Shown piece by piece: positions 35,936 to 45,370 of a stretch of DNA of 64,000 nucleotides. The notes under the pieces were generated by a model, which saw only the letters and a program-made list of their open reading frames with translations, was not told the DNA's origin and did no database searches. Each line of letters starts with the position of its first letter. The stretch's first letter is position 1. Source of the stretch: JAZRPG01 sp045649105 (GTDB lineage Bacteria; Bacillota; Clostridia; Oscillospirales; JAAYXM01). Where the stretch lies: NCBI GenBank assembly GCA_045649105.1, contig JAZRPG010000027.1, positions 117,377 through 181,376 of the forward strand, written 5' to 3'. The position numbers were made by a program, and so were the translations under genes.

Positions 35936-36595
35936 TTACTTTTTTCTCGGACGCGTTTTTGCAACAGTTACGACAAAAACTTCTGCCGCTCCTGCTGTCT
36001 TTAAAACCCTTGCGCACTCTGACACCGTACTTCCGGTAGTAAGAATATCGTCAATAAGAATTATACGCTTTCCTTCAACTGACACATTTCCGGGCACATA
36101 CGCACCTATAATATTTGCTATTCGCCTTGACTTATCCCCCTGCCTTGATTGCGGGGCTGCATCTATGCATTTCCTGAGCGTTCGCACCGGCGGGTCCAAA
36201 TCAAGCTTCCGGCAAACTTCCTCGGCCAGAAGTTTCGCTTGGTCGTACCCTCTGTGCCTCAGCCTTTTTGTACTGAGCGGAACCCACGAAATGATATCAT
36301 AGCGCCCGCTGAGATTTATGTTTATACACTCCTCCAGATATTCCGCAAAATCGACTGAGTATTTCTGCAATCCGCCAAACTTATATCTGAGCAGTGCATT
36401 TTTCACATCGCCTTCATAGTGAAAATACGAAAACGCGCCGTCTACAAACTGAATTTCGTCCGAAACCTCACAGCTCATCCTGTAAGGCAGATTTACTTCA
36501 CACTTATCGCAAACCCCATCCGACTCCATGACGCGTCTGCAGAAAATGCATTTCGGCGGGAAAAGATATTTTTTTATTAATTCAAGAAGCTTCAT
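35936..36595 (-). CDS. comFC: ComFC-like phosphoribosyltransferase-fold protein
   Basis: 219-residue ComF family protein. An N-terminal four-Cys zinc site (CIFC...CDKC, about residues 16-34) is followed by a type I phosphoribosyltransferase fold. Its PRPP loop is RIILIDDILTTGSTVSEC. Homologues are needed for natural transformation, acting with the ComFA helicase, but comFA is absent here. It lies 22 bases downstream of recD2 and likely shares its transcript. Confidence 0.88.
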   Translation of the reverse strand: MKLLELIKKYLFPPKCIFCRRVMESDGVCDKCEVNLPYRMSCEVSDEIQFVDGAFSYFHYEGDVKNALLRYKFGGLQKYSVDFAEYLEECININLSGRYDIISWVPLSTKRLRHRGYDQAKLLAEEVCRKLDLDPPVRTLRKCIDAAPQSRQGDKSRRIANIIGAYVPGNVSVEGKRIILIDDILTTGSTVSECARVLKTAGAAEVFVVTVAKTRPRKK

Positions 36596-36617
36596 ACATT
36601 ACCTCCCTCCCAAAAGG

Positions 36618-38828
36618 CTATGCCAAAAGCGCCACTATACGCGCTCTCAACGCGCTGTATCTGTTTCTTTGTTTATTATTTACAACCATGCGTTTTATAA
36701 CACCATAATCGCCTACTATAACAAGAAGCTCCCGCGCGCGAGTCATAGCAGTATACAATACGCTTCTGTGCAAAAGCACGGGTGCTCCCTCAGACGCCAC
36801 AAGCACAACTGCCCGAAACTCGCTGCCCTGAGATTTATGCACCGTCATTGCATATGCAAGCTCAAGCTCCTCAAGCTGTGAGAATGGATAATGCACAAGC
36901 TTTGAGTCAAAATTAACAGTCAGAGTTTCATCTCTTTCGTCTATCCCTATAACCTCGCCTATGTCGCCGTTAAAAATTCCGCAACCAACTTCCCCGCCGA
37001 ACATTTCATACCAGTTTATCGTATAATTGTTCTTTACCTGCATTACACGATCGCCTACGCGAAAAAGCTTATCACCGATGCGCTTTTCATTTTTTGATTC
37101 CTCGCTCGGATTCAAAACACGCTGCAGCTCACGGTTAAGCTCAACTGTCCCTGTCGCGTTTTTTCTGCTCACAGAAAGCACCTGTATCTGTGAGGACGGA
37201 ATGTTCATATTTTTTGGAAGCCTTGTCCTGCAAAGCTCAAGAACGGTCTGCAAAAGCTCCCCTTCATCAGTTTTCTTTATAAAAAACAAATCATTATCAC
37301 GTTTTCTGAAATCAGGAATTTCGCCGTGATTTACAGCATGTGCACCTACAATTATATCGCTTTTGGCCGCCTGCCTGAAAATTTTATCAAGAATCACGGT
37401 GTCAAACATTTCAGAATTAAGCAAATCTTTGAATACATTCCCGGGTCCTACCGACGGCAATTGGTCTGCATCTCCGACAAGAATCAACTTACACTTCCCG
37501 GGAAGTGCGTGAAGCGCCGCGCTTATAAGATTTATATCAACCATAGACATCTCATCTATAATGAGTACATCAGTTTCGAGCGGGTTGCTTTCATCCCTTA
37601 AAAACACAGCCTCTCCCACGCCGACATCGTTATATGTCATCTCAAGAAGCCTGTGCAATGTCTTTGCCTCGACGCCGCAAAACTCGCTCATGCGCTTAGC
37701 CGCACGCCCCGTAGGAGCAGCGAGAAGCACCCGCATATGCATGCGCTCAAACGCGGCCAGCATGCCTTTTATAACAGTTGTCTTACCTGTGCCCGGCCCA
37801 CCTGTCAAAAGAAGCACCGGGCTGTTTACAGCCATTTCAATTGCTTTCTTCTGCAAAGGTCCAAACACAATATCACAGTCAGATTCGACTTTTTTTATTA
37901 TCTCCTCGCAATTTAATTTATTATCAGCATTTAAGAACAACATTTCAGACAACTTTTTAGCAACAAATCGCTCAGACTCGTAAAGCTCTGTAAGGTAACA
38001 TGCATTTACACCGCATATCTCTTCCAAAACAATTTCTCCGTCACGCTCAAGCTCATTTACAATGCCATCCAGCTCCTCATATTCTACGCTTATAAGCTGT
38101 GCCGTCGCGGCGCATAGTTTTTCGCGCGGTATAAAACAGTGCCCTGCCTCAGAATTATATCTGAGCTCATATAGTAGCGCCCCGGCAAGCCGCTCTCTTG
38201 AGTTTCCGCCAAAGCCCATATTTATCGCAAGCTTGTCCACCTTATGAAACGGAACACCAAGCTCCGCGCCCGAGAGGATATACGGATTCTCCCTTATTAT
38301 CTCATGCGCACGCCTTCCGTAAAGCTTAAAAAGCGTAACGGCGACGCCCGGCTCAAGCCCATTTTCACTCAAAAATTCCATAAGCAGAGACAGCGAATTC
38401 TGCATCTCAAACTCTGTTGCAATTTTCTCTGCCTTCTGCGCTGTAATCCCCGGTATCTCACAAAGCCGCTTCGGCTCATGTTCAATTATATATAGGCTGT
38501 CATCACCAAAGAGTGCCACTATTTTTTCTGCTGTCTTTTTCCCTATTCCGCGAATGGTGCCTGATGAAAGATACTCAAGAATCATTTCTGCAGAATTAGG
38601 CCTTACTCGGCGAAAGGCAGAAATTTTAAACTGCTCTCCATATGATGCGTGCGAGCCCCAAATCCCCGATGCTTCGATATACTCACCCACTCCGGCATAA
38701 GGTACGCACCCTACGGCAACCGTCTCTCCGCCGTCAGATGTGCGAAGCTTAAGCACCGCATATCCGTTTTTATCATTTTTAAATATAACAGATTCTATAA
38801 CACCGGATATTACTAATTCTTCAACCAT
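36618..38828 (-). CDS. recD2: RecD2-type ATP-dependent 5'-3' DNA helicase
   Basis: 736-residue SF1B helicase of the RecD2 type, found without RecBC. The N-terminal region has an OB-like segment and helix-hairpin-helix repeats (IRGIGKKTAEKI, LCEIPGITAQKAEKI). Walker A is LTGGPGTGKTTVIKG, Walker B is VLIIDEMSMVD, and motif VI lies in the C-terminal UvrD-like part (AYAMTVHKSQGSEF, YTAMTRARELL). It would act in DNA repair and replication restart. It is followed by comFC and preceded by a small hypothetical gene 9 bases away. Confidence 0.95.
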   Translation of the reverse strand: MVEELVISGVIESVIFKNDKNGYAVLKLRTSDGGETVAVGCVPYAGVGEYIEASGIWGSHASYGEQFKISAFRRVRPNSAEMILEYLSSGTIRGIGKKTAEKIVALFGDDSLYIIEHEPKRLCEIPGITAQKAEKIATEFEMQNSLSLLMEFLSENGLEPGVAVTLFKLYGRRAHEIIRENPYILSGAELGVPFHKVDKLAINMGFGGNSRERLAGALLYELRYNSEAGHCFIPREKLCAATAQLISVEYEELDGIVNELERDGEIVLEEICGVNACYLTELYESERFVAKKLSEMLFLNADNKLNCEEIIKKVESDCDIVFGPLQKKAIEMAVNSPVLLLTGGPGTGKTTVIKGMLAAFERMHMRVLLAAPTGRAAKRMSEFCGVEAKTLHRLLEMTYNDVGVGEAVFLRDESNPLETDVLIIDEMSMVDINLISAALHALPGKCKLILVGDADQLPSVGPGNVFKDLLNSEMFDTVILDKIFRQAAKSDIIVGAHAVNHGEIPDFRKRDNDLFFIKKTDEGELLQTVLELCRTRLPKNMNIPSSQIQVLSVSRKNATGTVELNRELQRVLNPSEESKNEKRIGDKLFRVGDRVMQVKNNYTINWYEMFGGEVGCGIFNGDIGEVIGIDERDETLTVNFDSKLVHYPFSQLEELELAYAMTVHKSQGSEFRAVVLVASEGAPVLLHRSVLYTAMTRARELLVIVGDYGVIKRMVVNNKQRNRYSALRARIVALLA

Positions 38829-38837
38829 AATGAAACC

Positions 38838-39164
38838 TCATATACTGCTGCTTATATATTCCTCAAGCTTTGATAAACCGAGCAGAACACAATCCTCTGA
38901 CATTTTTTCTGCATATTGGCGCTCGCTGTCGCTCATTCCGCAATCAGCGATAATTATTTCTGCACTTTTGCAGCTCTTTTTTGCTATGTATGCTGCGTTT
39001 TCTATATTTTTTGTATTTTCGTCCGCAACAAGCACGAGAAATTCTTTAGGCCGCGGGACTCCGCCATTTGTCATAAGACAGCAAAACCCACGCCTTAAAA
39101 GAAAAAGAATAAAAAGAGCAGTAAGAGATGCCGCAAGAGCATCTGCCGCAATTTCCAAATACAT
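38838..39164 (-). CDS. Small hypothetical membrane-anchored protein
   Basis: 108-residue protein. Residues 5-28 form a membrane segment, followed by a soluble domain starting FLVLVADENTKNIENA that alternates strands and helices like a small Rossmann-type domain. I do not recognise the family. It is 9 bases upstream of recD2 and probably heads the recD2-comFC transcript. Confidence 0.6.
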   Translation of the reverse strand: MYLEIAADALAASLTALFILFLLRRGFCCLMTNGGVPRPKEFLVLVADENTKNIENAAYIAKKSCKSAEIIIADCGMSDSERQYAEKMSEDCVLLGLSKLEEYISSSI

Positions 39165-39268
39165 AAAAACACCTCGGTATATTTTATGTATTTGCCAAAT
39201 ATATGTTCAGAAATTTACAGGTTTCTTTAATTATAACAGTATTCGCCAAAATAAACAAGGGTAATATA

Positions 39269-39314
39269 AAAACGCTCCGACAGGCCCGAAACATCGGCCC
39301 GTCGGAGCTTACTC
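39269..39314 (-). terminator. Terminator of ribU
   Basis: On the minus strand GCTCCGAC-GGGCC pairs with GGGCC-GTCGGAGC, followed by GTTTTTA. It lies directly after the ribU stop. Confidence 0.8.
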
Positions 39315-39318
39315 TTCA

Positions 39319-39858
39319 CTATTTTTCTATAAATTTGTTTAACTCTCTATGTACATATTTGTATAAAACAGCAGTCAGAATTGAATTTAATCCCGCCTTA
39401 AATAAATTAAATGCAATTATATACGGCAGAAGCCCTACTACGACAGCTCTCGGAACGCCCATATGAATAGGAGTCATAACAAGATTCCAGATAACCATGA
39501 CACCGGTCATGACAAGAGTTCCAAAAAGAAGCGCTGCATATCCGCGAACACGCGTCTTTTTCTTATTGTAGATAATACCTGCACAGATAACAAAGCTGCC
39601 CGTCGCTACTATATGCATTACTATGCCTATAATCCCGCTCTGTGCACTCACGGTAAAGCCTTGTATCACTGATACAACCACTGTCAGCAGAAGTCCGGGA
39701 ACGGTACCGAATGCAAAGGTTGAGATAAAAATCGGTATATCTGCCGGGTCGTATTCAAGAAACTCGACTTGCGGAAATACGGAAAACCTGATGAGCATTA
39801 TCCCGACTATTGATATTGCTGCAAAAATTCCGAGTGCGACTATTTTTTTCAGTTTCAT
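39319..39858 (-). CDS. ribU: Riboflavin ECF transporter S component RibU
   Basis: 179-residue membrane protein with about five or six hydrophobic helices, an S component that binds riboflavin and docks on the EcfA1-EcfA2-EcfT module (encoded at 23-26 kb). The segment EFLEYDPADIPIFISTFAFG is the family signature near the first extracellular loop. ATG at 39858 is used because GGGGGA lies upstream; an extension to 39918 would cross the leader terminator. Control by FMN through the upstream riboswitch supports the substrate assignment. Confidence 0.93.
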   Translation of the reverse strand: MKLKKIVALGIFAAISIVGIMLIRFSVFPQVEFLEYDPADIPIFISTFAFGTVPGLLLTVVVSVIQGFTVSAQSGIIGIVMHIVATGSFVICAGIIYNKKKTRVRGYAALLFGTLVMTGVMVIWNLVMTPIHMGVPRAVVVGLLPYIIAFNLFKAGLNSILTAVLYKYVHRELNKFIEK

Positions 39859-39872
39859 ATTCTTTTTCCCCC

Positions 39873-40064
39873 AAAAAATAACTGCCCCGACTATCAATAA
39901 AGATAATCGGGGCAGCAAAATTACAACACTATACCTATCTTCTCGTATCCGGACTATACCGTCGGCGTCGGAATCATACCGAACTCAACTGCAATGCAGC
40001 TCGCGGGCTTGTTAGAAATAATCTACATTACCGCCGGTGGGGATTTGCACCCCGCCCCGAAGAT
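39873..40064 (-). promoter_or_regulatory. FMN riboswitch (RFN element) with terminator
   Basis: The minus strand has the RFN hallmarks in order: ATCTTCGGGGCGGGGTG, AAATCCCCACCGGCGGT, AGCCCGCGAGC, GATTCCGACGCCGACGGT and TAGTCCGGAT...GAAGAT. The closing stem pairs 40059-40064 with 39937-39942. A 14-bp terminator hairpin with a T-rich tail follows at 39873-39915. FMN binding should therefore shut off ribU transcription. Confidence 0.95.
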
Positions 40065-40240
40065 GTTACTAAACCTTATATAATGATTATATCACGTATA
40101 TAAAAAAATGCAATACCCTTTTTAATATTATGCTGTTTTTAAACAAGCCTGACTTTTTATAACGTTTTACAAATTCTTAACCATTTCGTCTCAAAATGGT
40201 GTATAATATAAAAAAGCATAATAAAAGGAGGGTAAAGCAC

Positions 40241-40945
40241 ATGCCACTTCATGTCCTTATTATAGAGGATGACCCGAATATTGCAGAGCTTATACGACTA
40301 TATCTTGAAAAAGAGGGTTTTACGGTTACCATTGCGGCGGACGGAAAACTCGGCGTATCTACCTTCTTTAAAATAAATCCCGCTATCGTTCTTTTAGATA
40401 TAATGCTCCCCGGAATGGACGGCTGGGATGTTTGCCGCGAAATACGCAAGAGCAGCAGTACCCCTATAATTATGCTCACTGCAAAGGACGAGACTATAGA
40501 CAAAGTAACCGGACTTGAGCTCGGCGCCGACGATTACATCTCAAAGCCATTTGAAATGAAAGAGGTAATCGCAAGGATACACGCTGTACTCAGGCGGTAC
40601 GAGCCCGGCCAGGCAGCAGCTGACAATGCGGATGTTAAAACATTTGATAATCTTATAATTGACATATCCGCTTATGAAGTCCGCATCTGCGGCGAAAAGG
40701 TCGACATGCCTCCAAAAGAATTTGAGCTTCTTTATTATCTCGCCTCCCATCCAAACAAAGTTTTTACCAGAAACCAGCTCCTTGACGACGTTTGGGGGTT
40801 TGAGTATTTCGGCGACTCACGCACGGTAGATGTGCATGTAAAGCGCCTGAGAGAAAAAATAAACGGTGCGAGCGATAAATGGTCGTTAAAAACTGTCTGG
40901 GGCGTTGGTTATAAGTTTGAGTTAATACGAGACGGACAAGGGTGA
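40241..40945 (+). CDS. OmpR-family response regulator
   Basis: 234-residue two-component regulator. The receiver domain has acidic residues EDD (9-11), phospho-acceptor Asp53 in LLDIMLPGMDGW and Lys in ISKPFEMKE. The C-terminal winged helix (about 135-230) includes PPKEFELLYYLASHPNKVFTR and the recognition segment SRTVDVHVKRLREK. ATG at 40241 follows AGGAGGG. It is coupled to the histidine kinase 4 bases downstream, and an HtrA protease follows, so envelope stress is a plausible stimulus (inference). Confidence 0.93.
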   Translation: MPLHVLIIEDDPNIAELIRLYLEKEGFTVTIAADGKLGVSTFFKINPAIVLLDIMLPGMDGWDVCREIRKSSSTPIIMLTAKDETIDKVTGLELGADDYISKPFEMKEVIARIHAVLRRYEPGQAAADNADVKTFDNLIIDISAYEVRICGEKVDMPPKEFELLYYLASHPNKVFTRNQLLDDVWGFEYFGDSRTVDVHVKRLREKINGASDKWSLKTVWGVGYKFELIRDGQG

Positions 40946-40949
40946 TTTT

Positions 40950-42374
40950 GTGAAGCTCCTATATAAGTATTTTCTGATGACAGCCGTGCCTCTTATCATC
41001 TGTCTTATCATCATCGGTATGGGGCTTTCTTTTCAGATGTATGACTATTCCGTATCTGAGAAGCACGAAACTCTCGGGCGGGCTGCCGAGCGCATCTCTG
41101 ACCTTACGTATGACCTTTATCGCAACCATACCATAACGCGTGAGCAAATGCTCAAAAAAATACTTACTTCAATGACCGATAACGGAAAAATACATGTTAT
41201 CATATGCGATTCCCGCGGTCAGATTTTTCTTACATCCGACATCTACGGAAATAAATATATGGGCAGTTATGTCAACGAAAGTATTCTCAAAAAGACAGAA
41301 AAGTCAGAAGAATTCACCTCTATCGGTACTCTTGACGGGCTATACTCGGGTAACAATTTTACTGTAGGGCTTGCCACCCGTACCGAAACCGGCTCAACCA
41401 TTGCATATATTTATGTGACAACATCTGTCGAAAATGTCAGAACCCTTATGTCGTATGTAATAGACCTGTTTATGCTGATTTCCGTAATCGTCTTTCTTAT
41501 GACAGCGGCGGCATCATATTTTATAGTACGCCGTATGACACGCCCTCTAAACCTTATTTCACAGGCATCGCGCAGCTTTGCAATGGGTGATTTCAAAAAG
41601 CGCGTGCCCGTACAGTCAAACGATGAAATAGGAGAGCTTTCCGCCGCGTTCAACAACATGGCAGACTCGCTTGAAAAGTCTGAGGAATTGCGCCGCAGCT
41701 TTGTTGCAAACGTGTCACATGAGCTTCGTTCACCAATGACATCAATAAGCGGTTTTGTCGACGGAATTCTGGACGGCACCATTCCGAAAGAGCGTGAGAC
41801 GCATTATCTGAAAATAGTGTCCGACGAGGTTCACAGGCTCTCGCGTCTTGTCAGCAGAATGCTTGATATAACCGTCCTTCAGGGCACCGATATTACAGCA
41901 CAAAGCATTGAGTTTGATTTCTGTGAGCTTTTACGGCGCGCGGCAATCAGCCTTGAGCAGAGGGTTGAAGAAAAAAATCTCACACTTAATATACAAATGC
42001 CCCCGGGAAGAATAATTGCCTTTGCAAATGAGGATTCTCTTTTCCAGGCTATTTATAATTTAATTGATAATGCAATAAAATTTTCAGAACCCGGCGCAGT
42101 TATAGATATCAACATCACTCTGCGCAGCGAAAAAATCAGCTTTTCTGTCAGAAACTACGGTGTGGAAATACCAAAAGAGCAGCTTATGTATGTGTTTGAC
42201 AGATTCCACAAGGCTGATAACTCACGCTCAAAGGACAAGAGCGGACTCGGGCTCGGACTGTATATTACAAAAACGATTGTAAACCAGCATCGCGGTATAA
42301 TCCAAGCCGCAAGTAAAGACGGATATACTGAGTTTTCCTTTACAATCCCGCTTCGTCAGCCTGAAAATAATTAA
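40950..42374 (+). CDS. Membrane sensor histidine kinase
   Basis: 474-residue sensor kinase, partner of the response regulator just upstream. Membrane segments at about 9-30 and 166-194 flank an extracytoplasmic sensor of about 135 residues. A HAMP linker follows (195-245), then the dimerisation domain with phospho-acceptor His257 in NVSHELRSP. The catalytic domain has N box NLIDNAIKFS, G boxes DKSGLGLGLYITK and a GxG segment. The start is GTG at 40950. The signal is unknown. Confidence 0.93.
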   Translation: MKLLYKYFLMTAVPLIICLIIIGMGLSFQMYDYSVSEKHETLGRAAERISDLTYDLYRNHTITREQMLKKILTSMTDNGKIHVIICDSRGQIFLTSDIYGNKYMGSYVNESILKKTEKSEEFTSIGTLDGLYSGNNFTVGLATRTETGSTIAYIYVTTSVENVRTLMSYVIDLFMLISVIVFLMTAAASYFIVRRMTRPLNLISQASRSFAMGDFKKRVPVQSNDEIGELSAAFNNMADSLEKSEELRRSFVANVSHELRSPMTSISGFVDGILDGTIPKERETHYLKIVSDEVHRLSRLVSRMLDITVLQGTDITAQSIEFDFCELLRRAAISLEQRVEEKNLTLNIQMPPGRIIAFANEDSLFQAIYNLIDNAIKFSEPGAVIDINITLRSEKISFSVRNYGVEIPKEQLMYVFDRFHKADNSRSKDKSGLGLGLYITKTIVNQHRGIIQAASKDGYTEFSFTIPLRQPENN

Positions 42375-42457
42375 TAAACACTTTACAAATAAGTCATAAT
42401 ATCTTATCTTTTTATTGATACACTATATTCAAGTATTTGACAAGGAGGAATCCTACA

Positions 42458-43852
42458 ATGAACGATGATTTTTACACAAAAGACGAGCAGAATACCCAAC
42501 CAAACCCGGCTGAGGAAAATGCGCGTCAGGCTGCACCTGAGATACCTGAAACGAATGCGGCAGACACGCAGGCTGCACCCGATAAAGCCGACACAGCAAA
42601 CAAAAATGATTATACAGCTCCTCCCCCACCTCCACCGCAGCCGGAGCATAACACCGGGTCGTATTCAAGCCCGATTAACATGAACGTTAAGCGCCGCAGT
42701 ATACCGACATGGGCAATAGTTCTCATATCTGTTCTTGCATCCGTATATCTTATAGTTTCAATCGCTTTAATCGTTGGTTTCTTCAGCAATTCAACCATCG
42801 GTTTTAACAATACACGGGGCGATTCCCAAATCATAACACCTTCTGATGATGTAGAAGTCGAGAGCCACCTGAACATATCTGAATCTCCAAAATCAGAAGG
42901 CGCGCCCACAAACAAGGATGCACTTACCGTCAAGCAGATATCGCAAAAAGTACGTGCATCTGTCGTTGGCGTTATCTCACAAGGCTCAGCCACATTTTCA
43001 TCATCATCTGTCGGCTCCGGTATTATAATGTCAAGCGACGGATACATCATTACGAACAACCATGTCATTGAGGGTATGAAAACCATAAAGGTAGTTCTCG
43101 ATGACGGTAAAACATATGACGCGCGTCTTATCGGCGCTGACTCACGCTCCGACCTCGCCGTTATCAAGATTAACGGAACAGGCCTCCCCGCTGCGGAATT
43201 CGGCGATTCTGACAAGCTCGAACAGGGCGACCCGGCAATTGCAATAGGAAACCCCGCAGGACTTCAGCTCCAAAACTCCGTAACATCAGGAATAATATCC
43301 GCAATCAACCGTGACATCGTAATTGAAGACCGCACGATGACGCTTATCCAGACTGATGCATCCATCAACCCGGGAAATTCAGGCGGCCCGCTTGTAAATG
43401 AGTTTGGCCAGGTTATCGGAATAAACACCGTAAAGGTCGGTATTTCCTACTATGAGGGTCTCGGTTTTGCAATACCAATCAATACCGCAAAGCCGATAAT
43501 AGACGAGCTCATCTCCCGAGGATATGTCAAGGGACGCCCCTCTATAGGAATTAACGGTACGACGATTACAGAGAGAGAATCTGCGTATTTCGGACTCCCT
43601 GCCGGACTGTATATTGAATATGTTCACCCCAATTCCGATGCATTTAAAAAAGGCATCAGGCGCGGCGATGTCATTACAAAAATGAATGGCTCTGTCCTTA
43701 CCTCTACTGCTGAGATAAAGAAAATACGCGATAACTTCACAGCGGGAGACACCGTCACCCTTACGATTTACCGCAACAATGAATATGTAGATATTGATGT
43801 TGTTCTGATGGACGAAGCCGTCCTTTCCGCAAGTCAGTCAACACCAAGTTAA
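42458..43852 (+). CDS. htrA: HtrA/DegP-like membrane serine protease with PDZ domain
   Basis: 464-residue S1C protease. A long cytoplasmic N terminus (1-80) rich in Pro, Ala, Asn and acidic residues precedes one membrane helix (about 84-108). The trypsin-like domain has His202, Asp232 and Ser308 (NPGNSGGPL), and a single PDZ domain covers about 370-455. It would degrade or refold damaged exported proteins at the outer membrane face. The start ATG follows AAGGAGGA. It lies 83 bases after the kinase gene and may be part of its regulon. Confidence 0.92.
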   Translation: MNDDFYTKDEQNTQPNPAEENARQAAPEIPETNAADTQAAPDKADTANKNDYTAPPPPPPQPEHNTGSYSSPINMNVKRRSIPTWAIVLISVLASVYLIVSIALIVGFFSNSTIGFNNTRGDSQIITPSDDVEVESHLNISESPKSEGAPTNKDALTVKQISQKVRASVVGVISQGSATFSSSSVGSGIIMSSDGYIITNNHVIEGMKTIKVVLDDGKTYDARLIGADSRSDLAVIKINGTGLPAAEFGDSDKLEQGDPAIAIGNPAGLQLQNSVTSGIISAINRDIVIEDRTMTLIQTDASINPGNSGGPLVNEFGQVIGINTVKVGISYYEGLGFAIPINTAKPIIDELISRGYVKGRPSIGINGTTITERESAYFGLPAGLYIEYVHPNSDAFKKGIRRGDVITKMNGSVLTSTAEIKKIRDNFTAGDTVTLTIYRNNEYVDIDVVLMDEAVLSASQSTPS

Positions 43853-43856
43853 CAGA

Positions 43857-43893
43857 GAAAAAATACGCTGCGATTATTCGCCGCGTATTTTTT
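43857..43893. terminator. Terminator shared by htrA and ppa
   Basis: AAAATACGCTGCG pairs with CGCCGCGTATTTTT around a short loop. Part of it overlaps the 3' end of the convergent pyrophosphatase gene. Confidence 0.7.
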
Positions 43894-44410
43894 TATCATA
43901 TTGTGCTATTGCTTTCTTTATTATCTTTATTGCTGCCTGACGGTTGTCTATTCTCTCAACTGCAGTCTCCATTCCTTCAAGAGCCTTATACACCATGAAA
44001 AAGTGCTGCATCTCTTTAAATATATGCAAAGGCAGCTCGCTTATATCAGTATACCCGTTATACATCGGGTCACCAAACGGTATTGCAATTATTTTTTCGT
44101 CATTTCTCCTGTTATCCACCATCGTTATCACGCCTATAGGATAACAGCGCACCATAACGAGCGGGTCAATCTCCTCACTGCAAAGCACGAGCACATCAAG
44201 CGGATCCCCATCATCTGCATATGTTTTGGGAATAAAACCATAGTTTGCCGGATAGTGCGTCGAGGTATAAAGCACTCTGTCCATAATAAGAACACCGGTC
44301 TCCTTATCAAGCTCATACTTTTTCTTGCTTCCGCGCCCGATTTCTATTACTGCAATGAAATCCTCAGTATTTATCCTCTCACTCGATATATCGTGCCATA
44401 TATTACCCAA
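43874..44410 (-). CDS. ppa: Inorganic pyrophosphatase, family I
   Basis: Hydrolyses PPi to phosphate in the cytoplasm. The family I core is present: KKKYELDKETG, HYPANYGFIPKTYADDGDPLDVLVL with the metal-binding Asp cluster, and later DEKIIAIPFGDP. I start at TTG 44410 (178 aa) because GGAGGG lies 7 bases upstream and homology begins at about NIWHDIS. A frame extension to 44482 would be out of keeping with the family. A PPi-making or PPi-using PPDK is encoded in the same window. Confidence 0.92.
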   Translation of the reverse strand: MGNIWHDISSERINTEDFIAVIEIGRGSKKKYELDKETGVLIMDRVLYTSTHYPANYGFIPKTYADDGDPLDVLVLCSEEIDPLVMVRCYPIGVITMVDNRRNDEKIIAIPFGDPMYNGYTDISELPLHIFKEMQHFFMVYKALEGMETAVERIDNRQAAIKIIKKAIAQYDKKIRGE

Positions 44411-44511
44411 TATAATCCCTCCGTGACCCCGAATATTTACAGTATATTCTCTCCAAAAGGGAGAGAATATATTTTTTTGCATCTAATTCCATTTTTTTAC
44501 ATTTATCGCAT

Positions 44512-44536
44512 TGGAAGTGTAGTATTATCTAGAATG
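44512..44536 (+). promoter_or_regulatory. Possible sigma-H promoter of the spoIIA operon
   Basis: TGGAAGT at 44512-44518 and AGAATG at 44531-44536 are 12 bases apart. This fits the sigma-H pattern (GGA-A/T near -35, GAAT near -10) that drives spoIIA in Bacillus. Confidence 0.45.
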
Positions 44537-44564
44537 CTACAACAAATAAAAGGAGCGTATAACA

Positions 44565-44900
44565 TTGAGGATTATTGCAAAGCGTAACGGCGGAGAGCTT
44601 TTAATATCGCTTGAGGGCGAGCTCGACCATCACGCCGCCAAAAATGCTATTAAAGAGACGGGAAAGCTCATTGACACAGAGCTTCCCATGCGCCTGACGC
44701 TCGACTTCGGAGGAGTCACTTTCATGGACAGCTCCGGCATCGCACTTATTATAGGCGCATATAAGAGAATTAATGCACTCGGGGGCGCGTTTTTCGTTAC
44801 GAATGTGTCGAGGCAGGTTTATAAAGTATTATCTGCCGCAGCAATCACAAAGCTTGTAAATGTCTCGGAAAAAGACGAACTTCTCATAAAAAAACAATAA
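44565..44900 (+). CDS. spoIIAA: Anti-sigma F factor antagonist SpoIIAA
   Basis: 111-residue STAS-domain protein that releases sigma F in the forespore when dephosphorylated. The phosphorylation site is in FMDSSGIALIIG, most likely Ser57 by analogy with the second serine in Bacillus. The start is TTG at 44565 after AGGAG. It is the first gene of a three-gene operon with its target SpoIIAB and sigma F. Confidence 0.95.
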   Translation: MRIIAKRNGGELLISLEGELDHHAAKNAIKETGKLIDTELPMRLTLDFGGVTFMDSSGIALIIGAYKRINALGGAFFVTNVSRQVYKVLSAAAITKLVNVSEKDELLIKKQ

Positions 44901-44911
44901 GGAGAATTGAT

Positions 44912-45370
44912 ATGAATATTATAAACGAAGTCACCATCACCTTTCCGAGCCGCTCGGCAAATGAAGGATATGCGCGCGCGGCGGTCTCGGCATTTGCGGC
45001 ACAGCTCGACCCGACACTTGAGGAAATCAACGATATTAAAACAGCGGTAAGCGAAGCTGTTACAAACTGCATTGTACATGCATATCCGGACTGTGTTGAC
45101 AAAATATACATACGCTTAAGAATCCTCGAAGATAACACTCTTGAAATAGTTATTCGTGACCGCGGACGCGGCATCAGTGACATTGAGCAGGCGAAAACAC
45201 CGATGTTTACAACCGGCGGCGAAGAGCGTTCAGGAATGGGCTTTACAATTATGGAAAGCTTCATGGACAAGCTTAAAATTCGCTCAAAAGGCGGGCGCGG
45301 AACTATCGTAACAATGCGCAAAAGAATTTCTATGCGCGTCGGAGGCATGACCCGTGACAGACACAATTGA
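44912..45370 (+). CDS. spoIIAB: Anti-sigma F factor / serine kinase SpoIIAB
   Basis: 152-residue GHKL kinase that binds sigma F and phosphorylates SpoIIAA. The N box is VSEAVTNCIVHAY, and the ATP lid has DRGRGISD and a G box GGEERSGMGFTIMESF. It starts 11 bases after spoIIAA and overlaps sigF by 17 bases. Confidence 0.95.
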   Translation: MNIINEVTITFPSRSANEGYARAAVSAFAAQLDPTLEEINDIKTAVSEAVTNCIVHAYPDCVDKIYIRLRILEDNTLEIVIRDRGRGISDIEQAKTPMFTTGGEERSGMGFTIMESFMDKLKIRSKGGRGTIVTMRKRISMRVGGMTRDRHN

